From: Chryseobacterium indologenes
Lineage (GTDB): Bacteria > Bacteroidota > Bacteroidia > Flavobacteriales > Weeksellaceae
Reading direction: 5' to 3'
DNA: 64,000 nt
Assembly (NCBI RefSeq): GCF_001295265.1
Contig: NZ_LJOD01000001.1
Span: 620,001-684,000 of the forward strand
Made by a program: the position numbers and the translations under genes. Every line of letters begins with the position of its first letter. The first letter of the stretch is position 1. Positions 26,979 to 36,795 of this stretch are shown one piece after another. Under the pieces are notes generated by a model. That model saw nothing but the letters and a program-made list of their open reading frames with translations, was not told where the DNA came from and ran no database searches.

Positions 26979-29900
26979 ATGAAGATATTAGCCATACGCA
27001 TTAAAAATTTAGCTTCACTGGAAGGCACTACCGAAATTGATTTTACGGCAGAACCCTTATGTTCGGCGGGCATCTTTGCGATTACCGGCGCTACCGGAGC
27101 GGGGAAATCGACCATACTGGATGCGTTGTGCCTCGCCTTATATGGTAAAACACCACGTTACGTTCAGGCAAGAGGAGAAACGGGCATTGAAATAAAGGAT
27201 GTACAAAATAGCACTATGAGCCAGGGCGATGTACGCGGTATCTTACGTGACGGCACGGCAGATGGATTTGCAGAAGTGGATTTTAGAGGGATCGACGGGC
27301 AAAACTATCGGGCAACCTGGAGTGTGCGACGGGCCAGAAACCGGGCCGACGGAAGCATTCAGTCGGATGCCGTGACCTTAAAAAACATTTCCAATCAGGT
27401 TGATCTTCCGGGAAGAAAAGCCGAAACCTACAGTGAAATTGCAAGGTTAGTCGGGTTAAATTTCGAACAGTTTACCCGCTCGGTATTACTGGCGCAGGGT
27501 GATTTTACTGCTTTTATGAAAGCCAACCGGGATGAGAAATCCTCCCTGCTTGAGAAGCTGACCGGAACCCATATCTACTCCGAGATTTCCAGGAAGGTTT
27601 ACGAAAAATATAAAGCAGAAGAAGTGTTGCTGCGTGACCTTCAATTGCACAAAGAAGGCATTCTGACCTTAAGCGATGAAGAACTGCAAGTTCTGGCGGC
27701 AGATCAGGCGCTTTTGGAGAGGCAGATCACAGACCTCGATAAAGAAATCGAAAGATTAAACGCAGGAATCAGCTGGTATGAGCAGCTCGCCAAATACAGT
27801 CAGGGCCACGATGAAGCCATCCTGATGGTACAGCAGGCAACCGAAAACAAAGATTCCGCCTTGCCGAGAAGCAGGCACCTGCGAATGGCCGAACAGGCAC
27901 AACAAACCCGAAGCTGGGCAGACGCTTTGGCGCAGTCACAGGAACAACATACCGTTAAAACAACAGCACTGGCAACGGTAAAGGAAACCCTGATTTCCTT
28001 ACAGCAACAAAAAGAAAGCCTTGAAAAGCAGCTTCAACAGTCAGAACATCAACTTTCCGTTCAAAACAAGGCCCTTACCGATTCCCTACCGCTATTGGAA
28101 GAAGCCCGCAAACTGGATACCTTGCTGGGAGAGAAAAAAGAACAGGTCGACCGGCTGAAAGAAGAGGCTGAAAAAGCTGCCGGGCTGAATCGGAAACATC
28201 AGGATATCTTAAAAGGAAAACAGCAAGCCTTCACCGATCTTGTTTTACAGATTGAAAGCATTACGAAGTGGCAAACCGAACAGGCAGCCCGCAAACCTGT
28301 TGCCGAGCATACAGACCTCATTCTCGCCAAACTCGGAGATGCCAAAAAGCTGTTGGAGAACCAAAAAGCTTCTTCCGAAAAATTAGTGGCGTTAAAGGAT
28401 AAAATCCAGGCGGCCGAAGTGCAGCAGAAAACCATTGAGGACAACTGGAAAAATCAGCTTCAACTGCTGGACGAAAACCGGAAAACGTATGAGGCAAAGT
28501 CCGAAGCGTTACGCTCCGTTCCGATGGAAAGCTTAACTCTCGATAAAACCGAAACCGATCAGAAAGTAGAAGAAACCGTCAGGGCACAGGCGCAATGGCA
28601 GCTTTTGTATTATGCACAGACCGAATGGGAAAACTTACGGCAGAAGCAGGTACAGGAACAAGCCGATCATCAGACCAGACAAGAACTTTTACAACAACTC
28701 AAACAAGAACTCCCCTTAGCAAAAGCGGAAAGCGATACCGCAGATCAGCTCCTGCAACAGGCCCGTCTGGCATCGGCTGAAAATGTAGAAACACTCCGGG
28801 AAGCTTTGGTGGAAGATAAACCCTGTCCGGTATGTGGCAGCACCCATCATCCCTACGCTATACAAAATCCGCAACTGGAAAAAGTGTTGGCCCAACTGGA
28901 AAAAGCCAGCCAGGAGAAAACACAATACCATCTCAGCCTCCACAGCCGTCATGATGCCCTGGAGCGGGAATGCACCACCCTACAGCAAAATATTCAGCGG
29001 CGAAATGAAGAAATACATGCTAAAGAATCAGCTCTGGCAACCCAAAAGCAAACCTGGGAACAATCTGATATCGCCAAAAATAGTTTGAATATTCCCGATG
29101 CCGGAAAAGCGGACTGGATCACAGCGCAATTACAAACCCTTAAAACCAAACAAGCCGATCTCTCTGCACGATTACAAGCCTATGCCGGGCAGAAGCAGGA
29201 ATTGGAAGCCGCAAAAACAGGAATCGACCAACTGAAAGAAAATATCGATACCCTTGCCGGACAGCTGAAAGACCTTCAAAACAGCTTATCGCTTTATGAC
29301 GAGCAGCACAGCCAGGCAAGGCGTGAACAGGAGCTGGCTACCGTCTATCTGGATGAAATTGAACAGCTTCTTGCCCCATATTTTACCATATCCGGCTGGA
29401 TTAACAACTGGAAAGCAGCTCCGGAAACCTTTGTGGAAAGCATCACCGCCTTTGCCCAACAATGGAAAGCCCAAGCCGAAAAACTGGAAGTCCGTACCCG
29501 GGAAAAAGCAGCCCTCGAAGCCACACTGAAAGAGCTGGAAAGCCAAGCCAAAACGCTGGAAACGGAAGCCAGTAGTAAAATCGAAATCCACCGTGCGCAA
29601 CAGCAATCGTATCTGGATCTTACTAGACAACGTAAAAACCTATTTGATGGTCAGCCTGCCGACGAAATGGAACTTCAGTTCAAACAGGCGGTTATCAAAG
29701 CACAGGAAGATGTAGCGCTACTGAAAACCAAACAGCAAACCTTGGCGATCGAACAGACCAAAATCCTCACCCAACAGGAGGAACTGGCAAACGCCTTAAC
29801 TGCATTGAACGCAGCAATTCAGAAAACTTCCCGCCAAATACAGGACTGGCTGAACGATTATAATCAAAAAAATGAGCAATCGCTCAACCTGGAAGAACTT

Positions 29901-30716
29901 CACCAATTACTCGCTTTAGGAAATGACTGGATCGAAAATGAACGTTTAGCACTACAAGCTATTGATGAGGAACTGACCAGAGCCAACAGCATTCTTACCG
30001 AACGGAAACAGGCTTTAGACCGTCATCAGAAAAACAGTAACGCGGAAATACCACTCGAAGAACTGATGACCCTGCACACGAATGCCCGATCGGAAGTGGA
30101 AGAAAAGAAGCACAAAAAAGGGGAAAACGGTTTCCGCTTGCAGCAGGACGAAGCTAACAAAAACAAAATCGGCGACCTGTTAAAACGCATTTCGGAACAG
30201 GCTACCGTTACCGAAAACTGGGCCAAGCTCAACGATATTATCGGTTCGGCTGATGGGAAGAAATTCCGTCAGATTGCGCAGGAATATACGCTGGATGTAT
30301 TGCTTGGTTATGCCAATATCCATTTGCAGGCGCTCACCAGCCGCTACCAGATCGAACGCATTCCGGCATCGCTCGGTTTGCAGGTGGTGGATCAGGACAT
30401 GGGCGACGAAGTGCGTACGGTGTATTCACTTTCCGGCGGAGAATCTTTCCTGGTGTCACTGGCTTTGGCTTTGGGCCTTGCCTCCCTGTCGTCCAACCGC
30501 ATGAAAGTGGAATCTTTATTTATCGATGAAGGTTTCGGCTCGCTGGATCCCAACACGCTCAATATCGCCATGGACGCCCTCGAACGCCTCCACAACCAGG
30601 GCCGTAAAGTCGGCGTGATCTCCCATGTACAGGAAATGACGGAACGGATCCCGGTGCAGATAAAGGTAAGCAAGCAGCAGAGCGGGAGAAGTAAGGTGGA
30701 GGTGATGGGAGTTTAG
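26979..30716 (+). CDS. sbcC: Exonuclease subunit SbcC
   Basis: The Rad50-like SMC ATPase partner of SbcD, 1245 residues from the ATG at 26979. An open frame extends upstream to 26853 but lies inside sbcD. Walker A is GATGAGKST near residue 35. Long coiled coils rich in Q, E, K and L follow. The zinc hook CPVCGSTHHP lies near 614-623. The ABC signature LSGGESFLVSLALALGLASL is near 1150 and Walker B is VESLFIDEGFGSLD. The gene starts one base after the sbcD stop and ends 28 bases before the gajA-like start. Codon use is more G+C-rich than in neighbours, suggesting a separate origin from the rest of the island. Confidence 0.95.
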   Translation: MKILAIRIKNLASLEGTTEIDFTAEPLCSAGIFAITGATGAGKSTILDALCLALYGKTPRYVQARGETGIEIKDVQNSTMSQGDVRGILRDGTADGFAEVDFRGIDGQNYRATWSVRRARNRADGSIQSDAVTLKNISNQVDLPGRKAETYSEIARLVGLNFEQFTRSVLLAQGDFTAFMKANRDEKSSLLEKLTGTHIYSEISRKVYEKYKAEEVLLRDLQLHKEGILTLSDEELQVLAADQALLERQITDLDKEIERLNAGISWYEQLAKYSQGHDEAILMVQQATENKDSALPRSRHLRMAEQAQQTRSWADALAQSQEQHTVKTTALATVKETLISLQQQKESLEKQLQQSEHQLSVQNKALTDSLPLLEEARKLDTLLGEKKEQVDRLKEEAEKAAGLNRKHQDILKGKQQAFTDLVLQIESITKWQTEQAARKPVAEHTDLILAKLGDAKKLLENQKASSEKLVALKDKIQAAEVQQKTIEDNWKNQLQLLDENRKTYEAKSEALRSVPMESLTLDKTETDQKVEETVRAQAQWQLLYYAQTEWENLRQKQVQEQADHQTRQELLQQLKQELPLAKAESDTADQLLQQARLASAENVETLREALVEDKPCPVCGSTHHPYAIQNPQLEKVLAQLEKASQEKTQYHLSLHSRHDALERECTTLQQNIQRRNEEIHAKESALATQKQTWEQSDIAKNSLNIPDAGKADWITAQLQTLKTKQADLSARLQAYAGQKQELEAAKTGIDQLKENIDTLAGQLKDLQNSLSLYDEQHSQARREQELATVYLDEIEQLLAPYFTISGWINNWKAAPETFVESITAFAQQWKAQAEKLEVRTREKAALEATLKELESQAKTLETEASSKIEIHRAQQQSYLDLTRQRKNLFDGQPADEMELQFKQAVIKAQEDVALLKTKQQTLAIEQTKILTQQEELANALTALNAAIQKTSRQIQDWLNDYNQKNEQSLNLEELHQLLALGNDWIENERLALQAIDEELTRANSILTERKQALDRHQKNSNAEIPLEELMTLHTNARSEVEEKKHKKGENGFRLQQDEANKNKIGDLLKRISEQATVTENWAKLNDIIGSADGKKFRQIAQEYTLDVLLGYANIHLQALTSRYQIERIPASLGLQVVDQDMGDEVRTVYSLSGGESFLVSLALALGLASLSSNRMKVESLFIDEGFGSLDPNTLNIAMDALERLHNQGRKVGVISHVQEMTERIPVQIKVSKQQSGRSKVEVMGV

Positions 30717-30744
30717 AACTAAAAAAAACTTAAAAATTATAACT

Positions 30745-32769
30745 ATGAAAATAAGTAATTTAAAGATTAAAGGATTTAGATCATTTGGGCCAGAAGAAAT
30801 TAAGATTCCTGTTGATGAAAAACTGGTTGGTTTTATTGGACTCAATAGTGCTGGTAAAACCACTGCTCTTGAAGCACTAAGAAAATTATTTGGACAATCC
30901 TTAACAGATAGGGAAATTTTCCGGCAAGATTTTCATATCGGCAAAGATGAAAAGCTTGAAGATATTACTGAAAGGACTCTTTCTATTGAAGCCAGAATTG
31001 ATTTTGACGAAGAAGAGCAGGAAGCAGTTCCTCATTTTTTTACCGATATGGTAATTGATGAAGAAAACAGCAATCCATATCTCCGGTTGAGACTCGAAGC
31101 TTCTTGGATAAAAACTGATTATGGTCCTGAAGGTGAAATTGATAGTAAAGTTTATTATATTAAAGTTCCTGAAGGTAGTGTAGAAGGTGACGACACCAAA
31201 CAAATATTTCCTAATCACTTAAAACGTCTGATACAAATACTTTATGTTCCTGCAATACGTAGACCTGTTGAACAATTAAAATATGCGTCTGGAAGTATAT
31301 TATTTCGTGTTTTAAAAAAGATAAAATCAAATGATACTTTTAAATCAGAATTCGATGAAAAAATAAAAGATATAAATGATGCTTTTAAAGGTTTGGAAGA
31401 CTTTAATATCGTACAAACATCTATTACAGAAAATTGGAGACAATTCCATAAAGATAAGCGTTATAAAGATACGACTCTTGGCTTTGGAGGAAGCGATCTT
31501 GATTCCATTCTGAAAAAGCTTGAAATATCCTTTAGTCCCACCGGAACCCACAAAACCTATCAGATTGATGAGCTGGGAGAGGGCTATCGTTCTTTATTTT
31601 ATTTAACACTGGTATGTGCCTTACTGGAAATAGAAGAGAAATTAGCAGAAAATGATGACGAAGAGAATATTGGGATAAATAGGCCTCTTCTGACAATATT
31701 AGCGATAGAAGAACCCGAAAATCATATTGCTCCACAGCTTTTAGGTAGGGTAATAAAAATATTAAAAAAAATCGCAAGTAAAGATAATTCACAGGTTTTA
31801 CTATCATCTCATACACCTGCGATCGTTAAAAGGCTGAATCCGGAAAGTATTCTTCACTTTAGAATTACGGAAAAATTTGAAACTGAAGTAAATAAAATAT
31901 TACTTCCAGAGAAAACAGATGATGCATACAAGTATGTCAAGGAAGCTGTTCACAATTATCCCGAATTATACTTTGCTAGATTGGTTGTAATTGGCGAAGG
32001 AGATAGTGAAGAAGTGATCTTCAATAGACTTATGGAAGTAATGGAAGTTGATTTTGATGACAATATTATCACTTTTGCCCCACTTGGCCACCGATTTGTA
32101 AATCATATTTGGAGATTGTTAGAAACACTCCATATTCCTTATGTTACTCTCTTAGATTTAGACGTGGAAAGAGAAGGTGGAGGTTGGGGAAGGATTAAAT
32201 ATGCACTTAATCAATTAATTAAAATAGGTATAAAAAAAGAAGAGCTTCTAAAGTTGGCTGATGGAAGTATACTCTCTGATGATGCATTAAAAGAAATGCA
32301 TACCTGGAGTTTGACAGAAAAAGATTCAATTGAAAATTTGAATGGCTGGGTGGATTACTTGAGAAAGTATAATATTTTCTATTCTAATCCTCTTGATTTG
32401 GATTTTCTAATGCTTACACATTATCCAGAATTTTATAGAAAAGCAATTCCAAAAAATGGAGGACCTCAAATACCAGATGAAACAACTGAAGCTGAAAAAT
32501 TTGATGCTAAAGTGAAGGTAGCCATCCAAGCTACATTAAAATCAGAGAAAGCAACCGCAGCTACCTACTCTGAGGAAGATCGAAAATTAATGATCTGGTA
32601 TAATTACCACTTTTTAGGCCGAGGAAAACCAACTACCCATATTCAGGTCTTATCGTCTATGACTGATGAAGAAATAAATGCTAATCTACCTCAGGTATTT
32701 ATGGAGGTTTTTGATTGTATATCGTCACTTTTAAAAACAAATCAAGAAGATGAAGCCAATCAAATCTAA
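30745..32769 (+). CDS. gajA: OLD-family ATPase/TOPRIM nuclease, GajA-like
   Basis: A 674-residue overcoming-lysogenisation-defect (OLD) family protein. The N-terminal ATPase has Walker A GLNSAGKTT near residue 32, Walker B ILAIEEPENHIAPQ near 315 and the H-loop SSHTPAIVK. The C-terminal TOPRIM domain has VVIGEGDSEEVIF near 415 and the acidic DLDVE near 470, which bind the metal for DNA cleavage. In Gabija defence GajA is a sequence-specific nuclease held in check by nucleotides and works with the helicase-like GajB. The next gene is such a helicase, overlapping by 20 bases. The protein is somewhat longer than typical GajA. It is assigned to Gabija by domain order and partner; class 2 OLD is the conservative alternative. 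Confidence 0.85.
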   Translation: MKISNLKIKGFRSFGPEEIKIPVDEKLVGFIGLNSAGKTTALEALRKLFGQSLTDREIFRQDFHIGKDEKLEDITERTLSIEARIDFDEEEQEAVPHFFTDMVIDEENSNPYLRLRLEASWIKTDYGPEGEIDSKVYYIKVPEGSVEGDDTKQIFPNHLKRLIQILYVPAIRRPVEQLKYASGSILFRVLKKIKSNDTFKSEFDEKIKDINDAFKGLEDFNIVQTSITENWRQFHKDKRYKDTTLGFGGSDLDSILKKLEISFSPTGTHKTYQIDELGEGYRSLFYLTLVCALLEIEEKLAENDDEENIGINRPLLTILAIEEPENHIAPQLLGRVIKILKKIASKDNSQVLLSSHTPAIVKRLNPESILHFRITEKFETEVNKILLPEKTDDAYKYVKEAVHNYPELYFARLVVIGEGDSEEVIFNRLMEVMEVDFDDNIITFAPLGHRFVNHIWRLLETLHIPYVTLLDLDVEREGGGWGRIKYALNQLIKIGIKKEELLKLADGSILSDDALKEMHTWSLTEKDSIENLNGWVDYLRKYNIFYSNPLDLDFLMLTHYPEFYRKAIPKNGGPQIPDETTEAEKFDAKVKVAIQATLKSEKATAATYSEEDRKLMIWYNYHFLGRGKPTTHIQVLSSMTDEEINANLPQVFMEVFDCISSLLKTNQEDEANQI

Positions 32770-34603
32770 AGAATGGATCCCAACAGATGGAATGGATCTT
32801 GAAGAAAACGCGTTTAAAGTTGCAACCACTATAGAAAATAACCTTGTTGTGGCTGGTCCGGGTGCAGGAAAGACAGAGCTTTTAGCTCAAAAAGCTTGCT
32901 TCCTCTTGCAAACGAATACCTGTAAATTTCCTCATAAGATACTAGCAATAAGTTTTAAAAGAGATGCTGCATACAACCTAAAAGAACGGGTTAGACTTCG
33001 TTGCGGTGACGAATTATCTAAACGCTTTGATTCATTAACCTTTGACTCATTTGCCAAACAATTATTAGATCGATTTAAGCAAGCACTTCCAGATGAATAT
33101 AAAATCTCATCAGAATATGAAATTGTGCTTGGGGATCAATTCATTTTAGCTTTATATGAAAGTGAAGATATTAATTATTTCAATACAACACATCGAAATA
33201 CCATTATCCAACTTCATAACGCACAATTACCGCACTTATCAAATAATAAAGCTGAGGCTATAAGATATAAAGTTTGGCAGAAAATGATTCAGCAATCAAA
33301 GTTATCTTTCACCATGGTGATGCGTTTGGCTGAATATATTATCAATACAAACCCGAAAATTAAAGAATACCTTCAACAAACTTATCATTTTGTATTTTTA
33401 GATGAATTTCAGGACACTACTGAACTACAGTATGATCTATTCAAAAGTTGCTTTTTAGATAGTCACACTTCTTACACCGCTGTTGGTGATGATAAACAAC
33501 GTATAATGATGTGGGCCGGCGCAAGAGAAACTGTGTTTGAGGATTTTATTACTGATGTAAATGCGACTAGAATTCCTCTCAATATGAACTTTAGATGTGC
33601 GCCCAGACTAGTGACTTTGTTAAATCATCTTACTCGTCATTTATTAGGAAAAGATGATTTTGCTACTCCATCGCCGAAATGGAACGCCGAACAGGGAGAA
33701 TGTTACTTTTGGGTTTTTGAAAATCCAGAATCAGAAATGCAAATACTTTTTCGTGAAATTCAAGATTGGATAAATACAGAAGGGATAAATCCCAGGGATA
33801 TATGTATTTTGGTTAAACAGCAATTAACGCAATATGCCGGAGATCTCATTACTTATTTTAATGAAAATGGTATTAAAGCCAGAGACGAAAATAAATTGCA
33901 AGATATTTTAACACAAGAAGTCTGTATTTATATCATTAATATTCTATATGCTATTTTTCAGAAAAAAGCCGGCGAAGCCAAACAAGCGGCATTTGTTTTT
34001 TTAAGCAATCTTCACACAGAATTAGAAGATGATCAATTAATAAAACTGCAAAATATCATTTCAGTTTTTATTAAGATAAAGCAAGATGCATATCAAAAGA
34101 GAACTCTCAGTGAAGAGCAGATCAATACACTTATTGATGAAATCATCGACTTCGCAGGTAAAGACCGCATTAGAGCAAGTTTTCCGTCATACAAAAATGC
34201 TGCTGAATTCGATCGAACCATTACTTCTTTGAAAGAGGTGCTTATTAAAGATTATCATACTACTAAGAATAATATGATTCTAGCGTTAGATATGGTACTT
34301 GGTAAAGACACAATACCAGTTATGACAATTCATAAAAGCAAAGGTCTTGAATATCATACTGTGATTTTTATTGGCTTGGAGGATGGTGCTTTTTGGTCAT
34401 TTGAACGACAACCGGATGAAGATAAATGTGCATTTTTTGTTGCATTATCAAGAGCAAAAGAGCGTGTAGCATTTACATTTAGTAAGAAAAGAACTGGTCG
34501 TTTTGGATTGCGGGATCAATCAATAACAAATATTAGCGTTATTCTTGACGAATTAAAAAAATCGGGTATAGTTACAATGGCTGAAAGAAAGTTAAATAGT
34601 TGA
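32750..34603 (+). CDS. gajB: UvrD/PcrA-like helicase, GajB-like
   Basis: A 617-residue superfamily 1 helicase. Walker A is VAGPGAGKTELLA near residue 34, motif II is FLDEFQDT near 215, motif III includes VGDDKQRIMMWAGA, motif IV is LNMNFRCAPR, motif V is TIHKSKGLEYHTVIFIGLED and motif VI is VALSRAKERV. The start at 32750 lies within the 3' end of the nuclease gene (20-base overlap), which implies translational coupling. In Gabija, GajB is thought to sense or process DNA ends and activate GajA. All core helicase motifs are intact, so an active ATPase is expected. Confidence 0.88.
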   Translation: MKPIKSKEWIPTDGMDLEENAFKVATTIENNLVVAGPGAGKTELLAQKACFLLQTNTCKFPHKILAISFKRDAAYNLKERVRLRCGDELSKRFDSLTFDSFAKQLLDRFKQALPDEYKISSEYEIVLGDQFILALYESEDINYFNTTHRNTIIQLHNAQLPHLSNNKAEAIRYKVWQKMIQQSKLSFTMVMRLAEYIINTNPKIKEYLQQTYHFVFLDEFQDTTELQYDLFKSCFLDSHTSYTAVGDDKQRIMMWAGARETVFEDFITDVNATRIPLNMNFRCAPRLVTLLNHLTRHLLGKDDFATPSPKWNAEQGECYFWVFENPESEMQILFREIQDWINTEGINPRDICILVKQQLTQYAGDLITYFNENGIKARDENKLQDILTQEVCIYIINILYAIFQKKAGEAKQAAFVFLSNLHTELEDDQLIKLQNIISVFIKIKQDAYQKRTLSEEQINTLIDEIIDFAGKDRIRASFPSYKNAAEFDRTITSLKEVLIKDYHTTKNNMILALDMVLGKDTIPVMTIHKSKGLEYHTVIFIGLEDGAFWSFERQPDEDKCAFFVALSRAKERVAFTFSKKRTGRFGLRDQSITNISVILDELKKSGIVTMAERKLNS

Positions 34604-34692
34604 CATTTAACAATCAAATTAAAAAAAATATTAGAAATCATTAGAACCTTATCCAAAAATATAGTTTTTTACTAAAAAAATATATACGCAAA

Positions 34693-34720
34693 TTGACTGC
34701 GTAGCTATTGGTTTTATTTG
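34693..34720 (+). promoter_or_regulatory. Candidate promoter for the HEPN-motif gene
   Basis: TTG (34693-34695), a 17-base spacer and TTTATTTG (34713-34720) approximate the TTG/TAnnTTTG promoter, with one mismatch in the -7 element. They lie about 20 bases upstream of the ATG at 34743. Confidence 0.3.
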
Positions 34721-34742
34721 TATATAAAATTCAATTTAGTTT

Positions 34743-36362
34743 ATGAAAGAAGACCTATTTATGCTACATGAACAACACACTTTAATAAAACAACGTTTCA
34801 TTAAAGATGGATGGATAACAGTTTACCATGGTTATCATGAGGAAGAGAAAGTTAATTCTGGAATATATTGCCTATTAGTAAAACCTGAATATTTAACTAC
34901 ATATATGGAAAGTCGTAATTGGGGTATTCACTGGGGCTCTGAAGGTCACCCTAGCGTAATCACACAGTATAATGAGGGTAGCTCAATTACAGAATATTAC
35001 CGCTTCGGTGATGAAGGGATGGAACCCTTTGTTTATCCTAAATGGTTTAGCCACAATAAGGAACGGTATGTTGATGTTTCCCAAGAATTTGTAAATTATT
35101 TTAATTTATTTGAAAAATCCATCTCCAAAAAGAATCGTACATATTATTATATTGATGATTCTGGCGATGAGGAAGAAGCGATTATTGTTAGAGAACGAGA
35201 AGTTAGAATTAAACTGAAGTTTATAGTAGAATATTTAGCAGTACGTAAAATCCATCTATCGTTGTGTTTCGATTTTATGCTGATTACGGATAAAGATGGT
35301 GAAGGAAACTCTTTCCAATCTAAAGACGAAGACTTCGTTGGCGAAGCTTTCAACTATAAACATTTGATTAGGGTAGTACATGGCATTAGTGGATATAAAT
35401 ACCAAAGCTGGATAATCGGTAAGACTTTGCTTAAATATGACCCGACTAAAAGTCAAATTTTTCATTTTGAAGTCAATGATGAATTAAACGAAAGTTTTAT
35501 AATTGGCTATAATGAAGATGGAAGTGAAAAATTAGTTTCCTGTAATTCGGAAGAACATCAATTTTTCACGCCGGTTTTCTTTAAAAAGACTGTGCTCAAT
35601 AAATACTATGATAATCCTCAAAAATACACTGTTGATGGTTTCCATATCAGTTCTAGTTTTATTACTTTAAAAATAGACAATAATCACGACGATTATGTAA
35701 TGGTTTTTTTGAATGATTTGACAATGCTTCCACAGAAAGAACAAATCCATTGGAAATATCATAATATAGCGCCAGAACCGGAAATGGGGATAAGTGGTTC
35801 TTATTATGATACAATGGTAATGGGTAATTGGGCTCGGCCCTCAGATTCTATTGATGTAAGATTCAAGGAGAAATATAATAGATTCAACAAAAAATGGTTT
35901 GATAAATTTGGCTGGTATTTCTATAAAGTGCAGATTGGTACTGATAAGCATCGCTTTGACGCCCTTCATCTACCTTCGGAAAACACAGTAACATCATTTT
36001 CAGACCAGCTATTGACTTTAGTTAAACTGACCATTGATAGTTTGAATGAGGAAATGATGGTGAAAGGGCTAGAAAAAGTCCAAAATGAAAAAGGTATTGG
36101 AAAACTTGAAAGATTTTTACAGCACCACAATAGGGAGATTCCTGATATGATTAATTTTTTACGTAATTTACAAGATCTTCGGTCCGGAATGATAGCTCAT
36201 AGGTATAGCAGTTCAAACAAGAGTGTCAAGAGAGCCATGGATTACTTTGGATTGACTGATGAAAATTATCGTCAAGTTGCATTTGATATTTTTGTTAAAT
36301 CGCTATATACTCTTAATACTTTATCAAGCTTGTTTTCAATTGAAGAAATGCCAGAAGATTAA
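34743..36362 (+). CDS. Uncharacterised island protein with a C-terminal HEPN-like motif
   Basis: A 539-residue soluble protein with no signal peptide or membrane helix. The N-terminal three quarters is beta-rich and unrecognised (GIYCLLVKPEYLTTYMESRN, then WGIHWGSEGHPSVIT, and later LALHLSF-like strands). The last 120 residues are helical. Within them RSGMIAHR near residue 480 fits the Rx4-6H signature of HEPN RNases, placed as in ApeA-type abortive-infection proteins (large sensor, C-terminal HEPN). The gene stands alone between the Gabija-like and caspase modules, with its own candidate promoter. A single-gene abortive infection RNase is an inference from motif, architecture and neighbours. 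Confidence 0.6.
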   Translation: MKEDLFMLHEQHTLIKQRFIKDGWITVYHGYHEEEKVNSGIYCLLVKPEYLTTYMESRNWGIHWGSEGHPSVITQYNEGSSITEYYRFGDEGMEPFVYPKWFSHNKERYVDVSQEFVNYFNLFEKSISKKNRTYYYIDDSGDEEEAIIVREREVRIKLKFIVEYLAVRKIHLSLCFDFMLITDKDGEGNSFQSKDEDFVGEAFNYKHLIRVVHGISGYKYQSWIIGKTLLKYDPTKSQIFHFEVNDELNESFIIGYNEDGSEKLVSCNSEEHQFFTPVFFKKTVLNKYYDNPQKYTVDGFHISSSFITLKIDNNHDDYVMVFLNDLTMLPQKEQIHWKYHNIAPEPEMGISGSYYDTMVMGNWARPSDSIDVRFKEKYNRFNKKWFDKFGWYFYKVQIGTDKHRFDALHLPSENTVTSFSDQLLTLVKLTIDSLNEEMMVKGLEKVQNEKGIGKLERFLQHHNREIPDMINFLRNLQDLRSGMIAHRYSSSNKSVKRAMDYFGLTDENYRQVAFDIFVKSLYTLNTLSSLFSIEEMPED

Positions 36363-36795
36363 GAATAATGTTATTAAAATCAAGTAATATTTATTTCTCA
36401 TATAGCAAATACTACTTTCTATGATGCTGTTTTCAATTAGGAAGTCCAGACATGACATTCTTTTGATAAAAACTGATTCCCTATCTTCTTTTTATATTAT
36501 TTTGTGATAACAAGGAGTATTATTCCATATAGGGAATCGGAAGATAATTTTTGCTTGATTGGGAAGGGTAGACATATTGCAATTTGCTATATCATGGTGA
36601 TCTAAAGTTCTTTTACGCGTTGGGATATTTTACTTGGGTAAATGTGCTTTGGCCTTTGCTGTGTAAACATAGAAAACTAAGATTGGAATACTAAAAATAT
36701 TTTTTTATAGTCATTTAAGAGTTCAGTTCAGCGAATAAATGGTTGTTGTGTAACTAAAATATCAGTATTTTCGTTAATAAAACTTTTAGCAATTA
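36363..36795. other. Intergenic region with an inverted and a direct repeat
   Basis: About 430 bases without a gene, upstream of the caspase-like gene. GATTCCCTAT (36475-36484) and ATAGGGAATC (36529-36538) are a perfect 10-bp inverted repeat. Outside them, ATTAGGAAGTCCAGACAT (36436-36453) and ATTGGGAAGGGTAGACAT (36558-36575) match at 14 of 18 bases in direct orientation. The symmetric layout suggests a regulator site or an old insertion scar. Confidence 0.5.
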
